A stretch of DNA of 64,000 nucleotides from Synchiropus splendidus (Eukaryota > Chordata > Actinopteri > Syngnathiformes > Callionymidae), in contig NC_071343.1 of NCBI RefSeq assembly GCF_027744825.2, positions 13,681,366 to 13,745,365 on the forward strand, in the 5' to 3' direction. Positions 45,412-58,069 of the stretch are shown here, in pieces. Below the pieces are notes generated by a model that searched no databases, had not been told where the DNA came from, and was given only the letters and a program-made list of their open reading frames with translations. The position numbers were made by a program, and so were the translations under genes. How positions within the stretch are numbered: the first letter of the stretch is position 1; the number at the start of each line of letters is the position of its first letter.

Positions 45412-46990
45412 ACAACATTTGTCAGACACACGACTGTATGATGAAGGAGTATATGTAATTTGTCTTTAAATAAAAAATAAAAAAATCGCAGCTCAATATT
45501 TCTCTACTGCTGTCAGCGAAATATTGTCCAATCACAGTGACAGTATGTCAAGGTTGGCCATGTGAAGAAAAAAGGCTCTTGTTCACAAGTTTGTTTTTTT
45601 TAACCTTCAAAATGTCAAGCTTAATTTGAACAAAGAGGTTGCAAATGAAATTTAAAATAAAAACCAAAAAAAACGCTGAAGGAGAACAATGATGAGGAAG
45701 GAACACGACTACGATTTTATTAAATGAGCTTGAAATAATGAACGACTGAGACCTTGTTGGACACACTGTATGAAAAGGAAAGACAGGAAGACAATATTCT
45801 GACCGAGAAATGGAGTTGAGAATTTGAGGAGGATTTTCATGAAAATAACCCATAACAAATATATATATTTCAAAAGAAAAGATACATTACAAAGATGAAG
45901 AACTACATACTAAGACAGTGAAAATATAAATAGTTGTGTTAATACTTTAAATTGTGCGCCAAAACTCTGAAGTATGATTTAGTTCAGTAGGAAAATATTG
46001 TCCTGACAATCCTGGACTTCGTGTCTCTGGAGCGTCCTGAGCAATACTGAGGATGGAGTGTGCTGACTCGACACTTTGTGTCAGCCTTTAGCTCACGCCT
46101 GTTTCTCATACACTTTTCTTCCTGCAGGTATGTGGGAAGATTCTCCTTCACTTGACCTTGGGGCTGTGTCACTAGTAATGTGTTGATGGGGTACAGTATC
46201 ATGGACAAGTAATGGATAGATGAGGTTTCATGAAACAGCGTCCTGATAGTCGGGGGCCACCAGAGGGCACTGTCTTCTCTAAAACGTGTGGAATTCAACA
46301 ACCATTTCAATGAAACTTCAGTGGCCTCCGAAAGTGAGGACACTGTTTCATCTACCCTGCAATACTGTTGCATGATAGCTAGTACTTGCTGTGGCAAAAC
46401 CTCAGTGTAGTTTAGTCCACTGCCATCTTTCCTGCTGAATTTCTTTTTTGCCACAGTCAGGTCAGTTGTACGCATTTGTGAGCGAGTGAAAGTGCGTCAC
46501 TGTGTGTTTGGATGTAATGAATGAAGCCTTCCTCTGGTTGAGGCGTTAAAAAAGGAAAATCAAGAAAAGGCGGGAATGGCGGCGCGGTGAGAAGGAACAT
46601 GAGCCAGGAGAAAGGACAGGACTGAAACACCATCAGGCTGTCAGTTGTAGCTCACAGGAGTCTTGTGTTTTCCCTCCGTGGGCCCAGACTCTGCTGACTA
46701 ATCAGCCCTGTAACGGCCCTGTAACAGTGATGGATGCCGAGCGGCGCAGACACAGAGCCACGGCTCCCGCCGCAGCACGGAGGAATGATCATAGCACCAG
46801 CACAAACTACACAACACACGTTTACTCCTGGTGACACTTTAATGACAGCGTCCCACACAACAAGCGCAGCCAGTGATGGAGTGTTGCTGCTTCTACGCCA
46901 CAGACGCAGCGTCCTGACATTTAGTCCTTCAACGCTTACAGCACAAAAATGACAGAAATGTGTCCGGTCTATATGAATAAGTCACAGCCA

Positions 46991-46993
<3 letters not shown>

Positions 46994-47045
<52 letters not shown>
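46994..47045. repeat. (AT)n microsatellite
   Basis: About 25 TA units followed by a T-run. Confidence 0.95.
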
Positions 47046-47048
<3 letters not shown>

Positions 47049-47084
47049 TTTTTGTTTTTTTTAAGCAGGAGACGAGCTAAAGAG

Positions 47085-47160
47085 CAGGTGCAGGCAAAGT
47101 GCGGTCCGGGGGCCACATCATGGCCTTTGCCTTCAATCCTCTGGCCTCCATGAGATCAGT
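47085..47160. mobile_element. Terminal fragment of a hAT-type element
   Basis: CAGGTGCAGGCAAAGTGCGG and the following TCCGGGGGCCACAT resemble the end of widespread hAT elements (CAGGGGTGGGCAAAC, then CGGCCCGGGGGCCACAT). No matching inverted end was found in the next kilobase, so only one terminus is claimed. Confidence 0.5.
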
Positions 47161-47565
47161 GTGAAACTATACAACTGATCTTGTAAAAAGTATCTCAAAT
47201 ATTTTTAGATATTTTCAGTCAAGCTGATTTTTTTTTTGGAAAGCTATCTGGTAAAGAATATGTATTTTAATTATACTACACTCAAACAGTTAAATAGACA
47301 ATTCAAATAAACAATTCAGTTTGACTGATCATGGCTTTGCCTTTTATTCTATCAAATTATTAGTTGATGCATGATTTCGAACATGGAATTATATTAGGAT
47401 TTTTTTATATTATATATGTTATAGATTTTTTTTTTATGTCTCATTTTGCAATGTCCTGAATCACGTAGGAGTATTCCCCCGTACTATCAGGATTCAGTTT
47501 CTTTTTTTTTATTACTGACAGCATGTGGCCAGAAAAAAAAGAGTCAAACAAATCCACCTTTTGAA

Positions 47566-47610
47566 TAATAACAACAATAACAACAACAACAACAATAATA
47601 ATAATAACAT
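47566..47610. repeat. (AAC)n/(AAT)n microsatellite
   Basis: Interrupted AAC and AAT trinucleotide units in a row. Confidence 0.85.
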
Positions 47611-48441
47611 GCAGAGGGGAAAACAATTTTTCATTTAATGTATTTATTTATTTATTTAATTTGTGGAATTCTGTCAGCAAAGATACAGTCCATAATCAGA
47701 TATTAATATTAGAAGAAACTGATTATAATATATCACAAAGAAAGCTGACAGTTTTTAATATGACTTTGCATTGATCTCATTATAGTGTCAAATACATGTT
47801 AAAGACAGGCTGAGTCACACTGATGATGCTCCAAAGGTTGGCGCCGGACGTCGGACCCGCCAGGACCACCCCTCTATAGATCATCTCTCTGATCAATCTG
47901 AATTTGTGTCTGTTTGTGATGAATTGTGAAATATGAAAAGAGCGACTCCTCTCTCCCCCCCCGCCCCCACCACCCCATCAAAGCTCCGACAGGAGAGATC
48001 CACCTCGTCCTTCAACTCTGATTTACTGCCGTGCCTGCAGACTTATTCACTTCAAACAAGTCCCGATGCAAACATTCCATCTTATGATCCTGCACAAACA
48101 TCATTTCAGGCTTTCAAAAAACACATTTGGACAGTCTTATACGCGGCGGAGACCAGGCCGCGTGTTACTTAGCGCCTCCTTTCATAGCTGAGGTTGATTG
48201 CGGGAGGACGTCAATCCTACCTCTGGACCTGAGCTGTGTACTGCTGACTGGCCGTCTTTGCCCCTTATTATAAGACAAGTTAATTGAATCTCAGCGCGGC
48301 GCTGCCTTCCAGATGCTTCTGTGTGTGCAAAGGTACGGCTGTGATGGAGCAGGTGTGAGGATGTTTGCACTCAGACTATTTCCACTGAATATCAGTTTGC
48401 TCTGGTCAGACATTAAAGAGAAAGCTGCTGCTTTGTAAACC

Positions 48442-48467
48442 CTCTTTTTTTTTTTTTTTTTTTTTTT
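48442..48467. repeat. Poly(T) tract
   Basis: An uninterrupted run of about 25 T after ccctc; possibly the tail of a minus-strand retroelement, but no body was recognised beside it. Confidence 0.9.
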
Positions 48468-48559
48468 ACTTAGTGCCGGCCAGTGTTCCTATCTTTCCGT
48501 TTTCAAAAGACTCCTCTTTGACCCACATCCACCGGCACAGAGAGAAAGACTTCAGTCTG

Positions 48560-49010
48560 CGCCGCACCACGCGCTTTGCTGGCTAAATATACACCAGAAA
48601 ATCGGATATGGACAAAATGACCGTGACCCCAGACACCACCGCGCACTAAAAGGAAAGGAATGCATCTTTGTCCGTAACGCGGCGCGGAACGCCCGGATCA
48701 CAACATTTTTATGTGTAATGGTTTGCCGAGGTGGTCAACCCGCCGGCTAATAATTGATGTCATATTTCTCCAAAGAGCCAAACGCTGCAATAAGAATTTA
48801 TTAGTTGGAGACCGGATGTTTGCGTACCCCGCCGTGTGAGCCTTGGAGGTGGATGGAGAGCGACCTGAAGCGCGGCGCCAGTGAGGCGCTCGGGATATCG
48901 ATTGTTGAAATCATTCACATAACCGCCACAGAGGTGATGAATTCATTAATACTGATGCCACCGCGCCGTGCGTCCAAGTGAGTCTTTAAATGATCTGAAA
49001 TGGCAATATT
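48560..49010. other. Candidate conserved non-coding element
   Basis: G+C-richer, repeat-free stretch with CpGs and words such as gctaataattgatgtcatat, caataagaatttattag and gaattcattaatactg. No frame or splice pairing. Conservation is untested. Confidence 0.3.
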
Positions 49011-51727
49011 TCAGTGTTAAACAATGTAACCCTTGGAGAGGGTTTTGCAATTTAAGCTAAATGCTGCTTCGAGAAACGCGCACGGATAAAGCTGAGCTCT
49101 TAACTCATCTTACGGAGCAAAGATTGTAGGTCCAACTACAGTTCTTTGGTGGATGTTTCAGCAGTGATGTCATTGGTTTGGAAAGGTGTTGGGTTTTGGA
49201 TGGTGCCTTGTAGTTTGTTTTGCCTCTTGGACTGATCTCCAGGTTTTTCCCTCAGACCTCATGAACTCTGTGTGATAGGTTCAACGCCCAGGTTGGGATT
49301 TGACAAGGTGTTCTTAGCGTAATATTGGACTAAATATAGAAGACACTATCCACTTGGTTTGACTTGTCATGGAGCTATTAAGGCGCTTCCTAAGTGATGA
49401 CGGCGACGTATTGGTGGAGTTGGTAACAATCCCAAGGAGCCCTGTATTGTGAATCAATTTGGCATAAAACTGACACAAACCTTTGCTTAGACAATCCCTG
49501 GCTCCATCATAAAACATCAGCCATGTTTGTTTTGGTACAGCCTGCGTGGATGTGCTCCAGAAGGGGCAGCACTGTCAAGACGTGTAGTTACAAAATGGCA
49601 GACAGAGTTTGATCACGAAAGAATCACGATTGTGAAGTAGTTATACTGTAGGTTGGTTTATCTGGCACAACTGCGCTTTTTATTTTGTTAAAAATGGAAG
49701 CTTCTGACACTTGGCTACATAATAGGTTGCTGTCAATAAAGATGGAACTTAGTAAGATGTCAATCAAGACATGACTGCGTGATTTCTTCAACAGTCATTT
49801 AAACAAGATTTTAGTGCACCAAAACAGGAAAATGGCTGATTGAAAAGGCTCAAAGCTAAGTGACTGATGCTATCTCTTCTCATGGGGCAACTTTGAATGA
49901 CAGTGACTGGCTATTGAACCTGTTTATTCAAGAGCTTCTGAGCATATTCCTGTTCAGGTATCTTTCATCTCCTTCTATACAGTTGCCACCTTGGCGTGTT
50001 CCGATCATAGAGTGCTAGCCACTTTCAGTTTCAGCCGCCTGAGTCAGGGTTACTGAATATGAGGCACCATTAACACTATTTCAACATGAACCCAGATATG
50101 ACAACAGTACTACTGTATCAGTGTGAACTTGGGCGTGCACTTCACAGTGACTCAGAAAACGGTACAGACTACACAGCGACGCATTCCGGTCTTATTCTCA
50201 ACCCCGTAGATGCCCCCCATTCTGCTCTCAGGTCCCCTGAAGTTGAGAAAAATGGAAATGGAGGCCATCAGAATTCAGCGCATGAGGCGCGTATATGTAC
50301 TCCAGACCGCAGAGGTGACTGAATAATAAGGCTAATGATGTTTTTACATTTACCTCAAGCCAAAGTTCCTCTTCCTAAATGACCACCGCTGTCTTTAAAA
50401 TGGGGATGCCACTCACAAAACCCCCGTTTTTATCCTCTCTGACCGCTTGATCTGTTCTTCGCAACACTTTCTTTAATTGCTGGACTGAATGGTTGCGATG
50501 AATGCGGATCATCAGGTAGAGAAGCGCTCATCAGGAAAATCAGCAGCTTTCAAATGAGAATGGGAAAATTTGGACCTTATTATTTACCTCAAATTACCAC
50601 TGACTGACCAGACATTCACCAACCTTCAGTTACCGATTGCGTCTCCTCGTACCAAGACAAAAGATGTAATTTTCGGCCATTTGTGCGCCGTCGTTGGCCG
50701 CAGCCTTAGGAACAATACTGAGGTGTTCTCTTCACTGGAGCCAGAGACAAGTGTGACACTGAATACAAAGGAATTGTAGAACATCAATAAAAACGTGGTT
50801 ATTAAATGACATGGAAAAAACATATTCACGTTGTCTGTTTCATGCTAGGTGTGTTAATCTGGAGGGTTTCATCGCAGCTGTCTCTCTCTCCTCCAGTCGG
50901 AGCCGTATTTCTTCAGCTGCCAAGCCGAGACCTTCTTATTTGAGCATGAATAGAGCTTTCCTCGGGGGTCTGGGATTGTTATTGTACAGAACAGCCTGAT
51001 TCCTGTTAAAGGCCCGGAGCCCAAGCTGGGACATCTCTTCTTCAAATCAGCTCTGGGATCTCATGGACTGGCTGATTTCCTTGTAGGCCTTTGTGCTCTT
51101 AAGAAGTGATCACCTTCTTCAATGCCCCGGTGGATTAAACAGGGCAGGCCGGTTCACTCCTCTCTCGCTCGGCCTGCCACCACTCCGCCTTTGTAAGCAA
51201 TAAAAGACTAAAGTAGAAAAGAATGAAGCGATGGGAGAATCAATCTGCTGGAAGCCTCCCCACAGTTTTCTCATCATTTCTGGTGTCGTATGTCATCTTG
51301 GACCGCAGCACAAAAAAAGCAGCATCGCAGTATGAGGGACGTCCGTGGGCGACTTTCAGAGGAGCCCAGAGACACGTCCGCTCTTACCGCTAAGTGTGGT
51401 GTTTGTTTGTGAGTCTGCAATTCGCAAGGTTGTTCTGGGGGCAATAATCCAGCCATAGAGGGATCTGGATTAGACGCAACACAACAAAGATTATGACCTC
51501 CCTGTCACACTGTGTAGGCCAGACCATATAATGACCTCGTTCATACGTCATTACTGGCTCACCTAAGACGTTCTTCATTTTATCACTCTTGCATTTCTTC
51601 ATCAGAAGAATTCACTTTCTCATCCGTCCATTCAATCTCCCTGCAATGAAACCATCCACCATTCATTTTATCCACCAACGTTTCATTTATTATTCCAACA
51701 TCTCCCCTATTTCTTCCCTTGTTCACA

Positions 51728-51780
51728 GCCTTCCCATCCATCCATCCATCCATCCAGGCTGACATTATTCCGTCCATCCA
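51728..51780. repeat. (CCAT)n microsatellite
   Basis: Five consecutive CCAT units (catccatccatccatccatcc, given as two halves: catccatccat and ccatccatcc) in a pyrimidine-rich stretch with further scattered CATCC words to about 52200. Confidence 0.8.
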
Positions 51781-52230
51781 TCATAAATGATTTTCTCCCC
51801 GCAACACCGTCTTTTCTTTATCTCATCGTTCATCGATCAACCATTTATTCTCCCAACAACCATCTCATCTCTGATTCATGTATCAAACAAAAATTCAAAC
51901 TACTTAAGACAGCTTTTTATTGACTAGTCATGACCACTTACACTCACCATCCAGTCAGCCATCCCATAATTCTTCCGACAGCCATCCACTCTGTATTCTG
52001 TCACCCACCATTCCACCAAAGAAAATCCTTATTTTGTCCTCTATTTTTCCCTTTCTTTTAAAAGATATCATCCATCCAGAAAGCCAGCCTTCGACACATC
52101 CAACAGAAATGTATTTATTTCTACAAACATATATACTTATATTCATCAAGAAATCCCCCCAAAAATACTTTCATCCATTGTCCGTCCACTGAAACTCCTA
52201 TGAAACTTCTATAAAGTCCACTTGAAAATA

Positions 52231-52444
52231 CAAGTAACATCCGATTTACGACCTGCTTGATTTAGGTCCACCTGTACTTATGACCACGGCCAGCAGATCC
52301 TTATTTTTTTTATTCAATGTCTGGCACCGCAGCATGTAGCAGCCCGGCAACGCGTACGACAGTTACGGCAGCACAGTATCCCAGCATCTCACTCTCACAC
52401 AGCGATCTCAGAACCGATCCCGGTCGTAAGTCGGATGTTACTTG
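52231..52444. mobile_element. TA-flanked MITE, 214 bp
   Basis: The ends CAAGTAACATCCGATTTACG and, inverted, CAAGTAACATCCGACTTACG differ at one of 20 positions and the pairing runs on through ACC. TA dinucleotides flank both ends (52229-52230, 52445-52446), as expected for Tc1/mariner-type insertion. No transposase frame. The interior is G+C-rich in its second half (ggcaacgcgtacgac). Confidence 0.8.
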
Positions 52445-53299
52445 TAGTTACTATTTGACGCTGTGGTGTTGAGATGTTGCTCTACATTATTTTCTTTTCC
52501 TAAAAATCTTAGATATGTGACTTTTGCTCCCTATATGCTCCCTTAACGTACAAAAATGGTCACATAGTTTTCAAACAATGTTTTTGTCACTGATCATGTG
52601 CTTTGAGCTTCCAAGTGTTTTCACGTTGACACTGCGGTTCACAAATACATCCACCAGGGGGAGCAGCCCAGAGTCAAAAGTTTATGACAACAACAAACTC
52701 CAAAACAAACAAGGCAACTGTGGCAGAATTGATAAAGCACCTCTTGTCATGATTCGCTTTCATTTTTGCACCGATTTCGCCTCCTTTGTCTTCCCTGTTT
52801 TGTTGGAGCTTCCCTCCTGTATATGGCACACAGCTGGAATTGATCTACAGATCATCATTCCACCCCTTCTTAAGCACCTTGGTTCCAGCAATGGGTGCCA
52901 GATCGAATCAACTCATTTGCTTCCGCCTATCCTTCTCCTCATTCGCTCGCTCTCTGTGTTTTCTGATCTTTTGGTTTTTCTCCCTGGTGCCTGAGTTAGT
53001 GTTGTTTCTATTCTCTGTTTGCTTCCTATCGCCGCGTTTTTCCTGTTTCCTCTGATTTTAGTTTTGTCCCTTGTGAGTTTGTTTGGACGACCGTGTTTGT
53101 GATTTTGTTTTGTCCTGATCATCGTGTCTTGTATTTTCCGATTCATCGTTCATGATCTCCCGTTCTGTGACGCTTATGGTTTGGTTTTCGTTGTTAAAAT
53201 TAAATATTATTATTTTTGCTATACTGATCTGCCGCTCCTGCTCTGCTCGAACCCTTACACCTCTTGCTCAAAAGAGGAAAATGGAGGCAGCGTTGTGGG

Positions 53300-53430
53300 A
53301 GGCGGAGGTCGGAGAATTTCCGCTATTGTTATGTCTCATTACAGCAATGCAATGGCTAGCGATAACAACACTGCCCCCACGGTTCGGTGGTACTGCACCA
53401 TTTGGTCCATATCCCTAAGCTTTGTGGAAA
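53300..53430 (+). repeat. Dispersed repeat, copy A
   Basis: Words shared with the inverted copy at 62441-62602 include gagaatttccgct, ttgttatgtct, acactgcccccac, tttggtccatatcc and tgtggaaa, in the same order and spacing. Overall similarity looks above 70 percent by eye with small gaps. No terminal inverted repeats or tail seen. Class unknown. Confidence 0.6.
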
Positions 53431-53457
53431 TAGTCAAACGCAGAGCACTGACGGAAG

Positions 53458-53530
53458 AATCAGGATCAGAATCAGAATCAAATTTATTGCCATGGTCCTA
53501 GTTGGTCCGACCAACTAGGAAAGTGCTTTG
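53458..53530 (-). mobile_element. 3' end of a non-LTR retrotransposon with hexamer tail
   Basis: On the minus strand the end reads ggcaataaatttgattctga followed by further TTCTGA-type hexamers, the mirror arrangement of the fish phrase atcagaatcagaatca then tttattgcc. Only the terminus is present. Confidence 0.55.
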
Positions 53531-53531
53531 G

Positions 53532-53560
53532 AATAAAATAAAATAAAATAAAATAAAATG
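53532..53560. repeat. (AAAAT)n microsatellite
   Basis: Five to six TAAAA units directly after the hexamer-tailed LINE end. Confidence 0.9.
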
Positions 53561-53959
53561 ACATGTATCGTTGATCCTTTGAAGCTTATAAACGTCAAAT
53601 GTCAGAATTTGCGTAACACACCAGACCAAAGTCTGTTTAGAAAACGTGGTTGTCATCTGCCACCAGCGAGGATTGGAATGTTCTCCTCCACAGCAGCAGC
53701 AACAGCAGCAGCGATATTTTCTTTGGTCTGCTCGGCTTCACTGTGTGACGACTCCATATCAGGGGATGAAGCTGTCTGTTCAGGTGATTGACACAAGCCC
53801 ACATTAAGAGGTGGTTTTGGAAATTAGTCCGCCGAGACCCTTTGGAGCGGCGCTGCAGAAGGAGGGCTGTCTCGGAGAGGAGCCGTGCCTTTTTAACCCC
53901 ACTCATTGGTATGCCGGAGCGCGAGTGGCAAGCTGCTCTCTAAATGGCCCAGGCTCCCC

Positions 53960-54120
53960 GGCTGGTACCCCCTCGACACGTTCCTGCACAGACGGACCCG
54001 CTGAGAGCTGCCAACAATTCGCAGCCCAGAATGCCTAAATTACAATGGACCCAATTAATAATCACACGCTTAGTCCATATTTTATATCTGGTACAGCGAT
54101 CGGGTTTTGTTGACTCCGGT
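53960..54120. other. Candidate conserved non-coding element
   Basis: Repeat-free stretch with homeodomain-type words (cctaaattacaatgg, cccaattaataatcaca) and no frame continuing through it. Appearance only. Confidence 0.28.
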
Positions 54121-54727
54121 TTCTTGGGGTGACGGGTCGTCTTCTCCTCTCTATGAACTGTGTTTGCTCTCACTTTCAATGAATTTTGGATATCTTTTTT
54201 TAATGAGACTTGGCGATTCGTTCACCTCTCTTCTTTAAAGTCACTGTTCTGGCTAGATATGTAAAAAATACATAAGAGTGGCCTCTCCAAGGGGACGGTC
54301 ATGAAATTTGAATGAGTCTGCTGAGAAGAAAAGCAGACAATTAGATGTAGAACCAAGTCAGTAAAGAGCTGCGATTAAAAAGTTCCGGCTGCAAAGTTAG
54401 CGCCGGGTGGGTTTACACCGAAGGTTGTGTGCAGCGTTTTGTCGACATCTAACTTTGATATTTTCACTTAAAGTTGTTTATCAGATGTAATTATGCACAG
54501 TGCTCTCCCGCAGCCTGGCTTTGAAATGCAAATACCAGCTGTGATGCTGCACAAGGACCAGTGTTTGCTTTACTCTCAGGAAAGTGTTTCACAGGAGAGG
54601 TTCATTGGAAGAAAAACAAGAGAAAATCCCTGTCCATCCAACCAGTCATCGAGCTCGTCTCACTATCCTCTACACACCCATCCAAGTTAGCAATGGAAGA
54701 CTGCTCTTCCTTATCGTCCACCCAACC

Positions 54728-55325
54728 TTCTCTCATCCATCCATCCGTCCATCATCCCTCCATCTTTGTACCCACCCTTTATCCCACTCATTCCTTCATC
54801 CATCCATCCATCATCCCTCCATCTTTGTACCCACCCTTTAACCCACTCATTCCTTCATCCATCCATCCATCATCCCTCCATCTTTGTACCCACCCTTTAA
54901 CCCACTCATTCCTTCATCCATCCATACATCATCCCTCCATCTTTGTACCCACCCTTTAACCCACTCATTCCTTCATCCATCCGTCCATCATCCCTCCATC
55001 TTTGGACCCACCCTTTAACCCACTCATTCCTTCATCCATCCGTCCATCATCCCTCCATCTTTGTACCCACCCTTTAACCCACTCATTCCTTCATCCATCC
55101 ATCCATCATCCCTCCATCTTTGGACCCACCCTTTAACCCACTCATACCTTCATCCATCCATCCATCATCCCTCCATCTTTGTACCCACCCTTTAACCCAC
55201 TCATTCCTTCATCCATCCATACATCATCCCTCCATCTTTGTACCCACCCTTTAACCCACTCATTCCTTCATCCATCCATACATCATCCCTCCATCTTTGT
55301 ACCCACCCTTTAACCCACTCATCCT
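54728..55325. repeat. Minisatellite, 59-bp unit, about 10 copies
   Basis: The unit contains ccctccatctttgtaccc, accctttaacccactcattc and a CCAT-rich spacer, and recurs every 59 bp (for example actcatt at 54786, 54845, 54904, 54963). Copies are nearly identical and differ in a few variant sites: ccatccatccat, ccatccatacat or ccatccgtccat, and tttgtaccc or tttggaccc. Open frames across it are a by-product of the repeat. Confidence 0.95.
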
Positions 55326-56323
55326 TGAGCCAACCCTATGATCCATCCATCCGTTCATCCACCATTTCATTCTCGCACTGCTCATGAGCTAAAGCGTTCA
55401 TCTATCTATTCTGTGTCCATCCATCCACGAGTTCTATCCAGCTCCTTTCAAATAGCGTCCTGTGTCTGCTCCTCCATGTATGGACTCATATATGCATCCA
55501 ATGACTGCCACCCTCTCCTCTTCCATCCATTAAACCACCTCAACACACGTCTATTCTTCCCATCCCCTCGTCCATGTTGAATCCCTACATCATCCATTTA
55601 CACAGGAATCCAGTGATCAAATATAAAAAACACAACAATATTAAATAGCTTTCACATTTGAACTGAATCAGAACAATTGCATGATTCAGTCAAATGAAAA
55701 CCGAGTGTTATTCATCACGTAGTAGGAACATATGATGCCGTACGTGACTCTTATTTTAATTTGGAGGCTCTGCTTTCGTAGCAGCTCAGCAGGTTCGGGT
55801 GATAAAAAGCATTTCAGGTCGAGAATATTGACCTCATTTTTAGAAAGCAGATGCAGTAAAGTGTGCGGCGGGAAAGTGTTTAATGCCAGGTGGGAGGTTG
55901 GTGGGAGGTTTGGAGCCGTCGAATTAAGATATTTTATCAAAAGTGCCCCATTATGTGTTAACCTGCTATTACTTCCAGTCTTCATTTTCATGTGACTGTA
56001 ATGTAAACGGTCAAATCAGAGTTCACTCTAGCATTCAACATATCAGAATCTTGCTCAGAATATTCTTGAGGACAGAAAATGTTCACTGAAAACTAAACAA
56101 ATACCCCAAAAACAAACCGTCGTACTCCTTTGTTGTAAAACTAGGTATGTTTTTGCATTGTGGGTGGAAAGCAGATTGCTCGGAAAAAAATAAACAAACA
56201 CACCAACTCGAGATGAACAACAAACTCCACACAGAAAGGAACCAGATCACACCCAGATTTGATTCCTTCACTGTTTTTTTAAAACATTAACTGAAAAAAA
56301 CTTACTAAGTTGAAAAAATAAAT

Positions 56324-56802
<479 letters not shown>

Positions 56803-57479
56803 TATATTACACATTACAGTCCACATATTTTCTCCGTACATATTTCACGTCCCCCCAGGGAAATACCCCCCAGCATCAGTGGAGAAACGTGAGTGTGTGT
56901 CAGAGCTGCCAGCAAACACTCATTTGTGGACAGTCGTATCCAACGTGGAACCTTTTGCCACCAGTCGGCTCTGACTCCGCCGCACTCTGGTTTCTACATA
57001 TTTCCAATTTCAGAAGGAAAATTGGGATTCCTGAGTGTCTGAAGCACCATTTCCTGACTCTTTGGAGTGGAAAATAGGATTCAACTCCTGCTCAACACCT
57101 CTTCATTAACAAACCACCAAATGCTAACTACGAAATGAACTTTTATTACCCTGCCTCCCGACAATTGACAGACGTTTTAATGCTTTGTGAAAATGTGCTC
57201 TGAAACAAAAGTCAAGTTTTCCTCTTTTGAAGAAAAAAAATATCTTTTTTTCATTGTGCCTTTTTGCAAAGTCTGGCAATGTGTTTGAACAGAGCAGCCC
57301 TGACCAGCCCCCCACCCCCCGCCGCCCTCCCGAGAGGTGTTTCAGCTCCCGGTGTGTACAGCCACTTAACCAGACGGGCTGGTATTAGCCACCCGTGACT
57401 TTAGAGCCCATCCACGCTCCACACCCACTGTACTCCCCATTAAAATTTTACAGGTCAAAAATTTAAAAGGCTGTTGAAG

Positions 57480-57770
57480 AAATGTTCTTTTTCATTACAT
57501 GTGACAAAAAAAAAAAAAAAAACTGCGTGTAGGTCAGTCAGCGGCGTAATGGCACAATAATTAGTGCTCCACCGCTCCACTGTAAATTAATGTAACTCTA
57601 ATTAATCAATATTTTAATTGTTAGACCTTTTAATGAGGATTCTGTTCAAGTCCCAAAGATCCTGCGTCTATTAGCCTCAAATCCCATCTGTGTAGCAGGA
57701 TATTACTGTGAAAGATGTGCTGCTTATTTTTAGATCTTGGAAAATAAGAGAGAGGTGGAGCCGTGTCTGT
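57480..57770. other. Candidate conserved non-coding element
   Basis: After an A-run the segment holds dense TAAT-type words (ataattagtgctcc, gtaaattaatgtaactctaa, ttaatcaatattttaattg, ccttttaatgagg) and then a repeat-free stretch. This is the look of vertebrate developmental enhancers, but it is not evidence of conservation. Confidence 0.32.
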
Positions 57771-57939
57771 ATTGAATAAGTTATTATTTATGGTTCTATA
57801 CATGATATTGATTTAGAACCAGACATTGAAAGATATCAACAATCTTTTTTTTTTCTATTTCAGTAAATGTTTTGGAGAAATGCATTGTGGTGGAGCATAA
57901 AACAATTTAAGCATTTCAAAATTCCATCCATTTATTTCA

Positions 57940-58060
57940 TTCCACCAAGGTTGGGTCATGGAGGCAGCAGACAAAGTTGAGATGCCCAGACGTCCCATTT
58001 CCTGGAAACCTCATTCAGCTCTTGTAGGGGGCAATATTGAGGGGTGTCACATGTCGGGTT
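57940..58060. repeat. Diverged LINE-associated fragment
   Basis: The words gggtcatggaggcagcagac, agatgcccagacgtcccatt and cattcagctcttgtaggggg resemble a phrase of fish LINE copies (ggagcagcagcc, aagcccagacttccctctcc, tccagctcttccgggggg). The copy is diverged. Confidence 0.45.
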
Positions 58061-58069
58061 AGGGTTAAC

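Noticed and set aside
45984..46475. 163-codon minus-strand open frame
   Set aside because: No recognisable domain. The DNA includes phrases (ggggccaccagagggcactg) that look like a dispersed fish repeat, so a gene is not supported.
54561..54959. Open frames of 85-132 codons rich in HPS and FVPTL
   Set aside because: They arise from the 59-bp CCAT-rich minisatellite and shift frame with each unit.
54728..55325. Regular repeats at fixed spacing resembling a CRISPR array
   Set aside because: The units are contiguous copies without unique spacers, in a vertebrate genome. It is a minisatellite.
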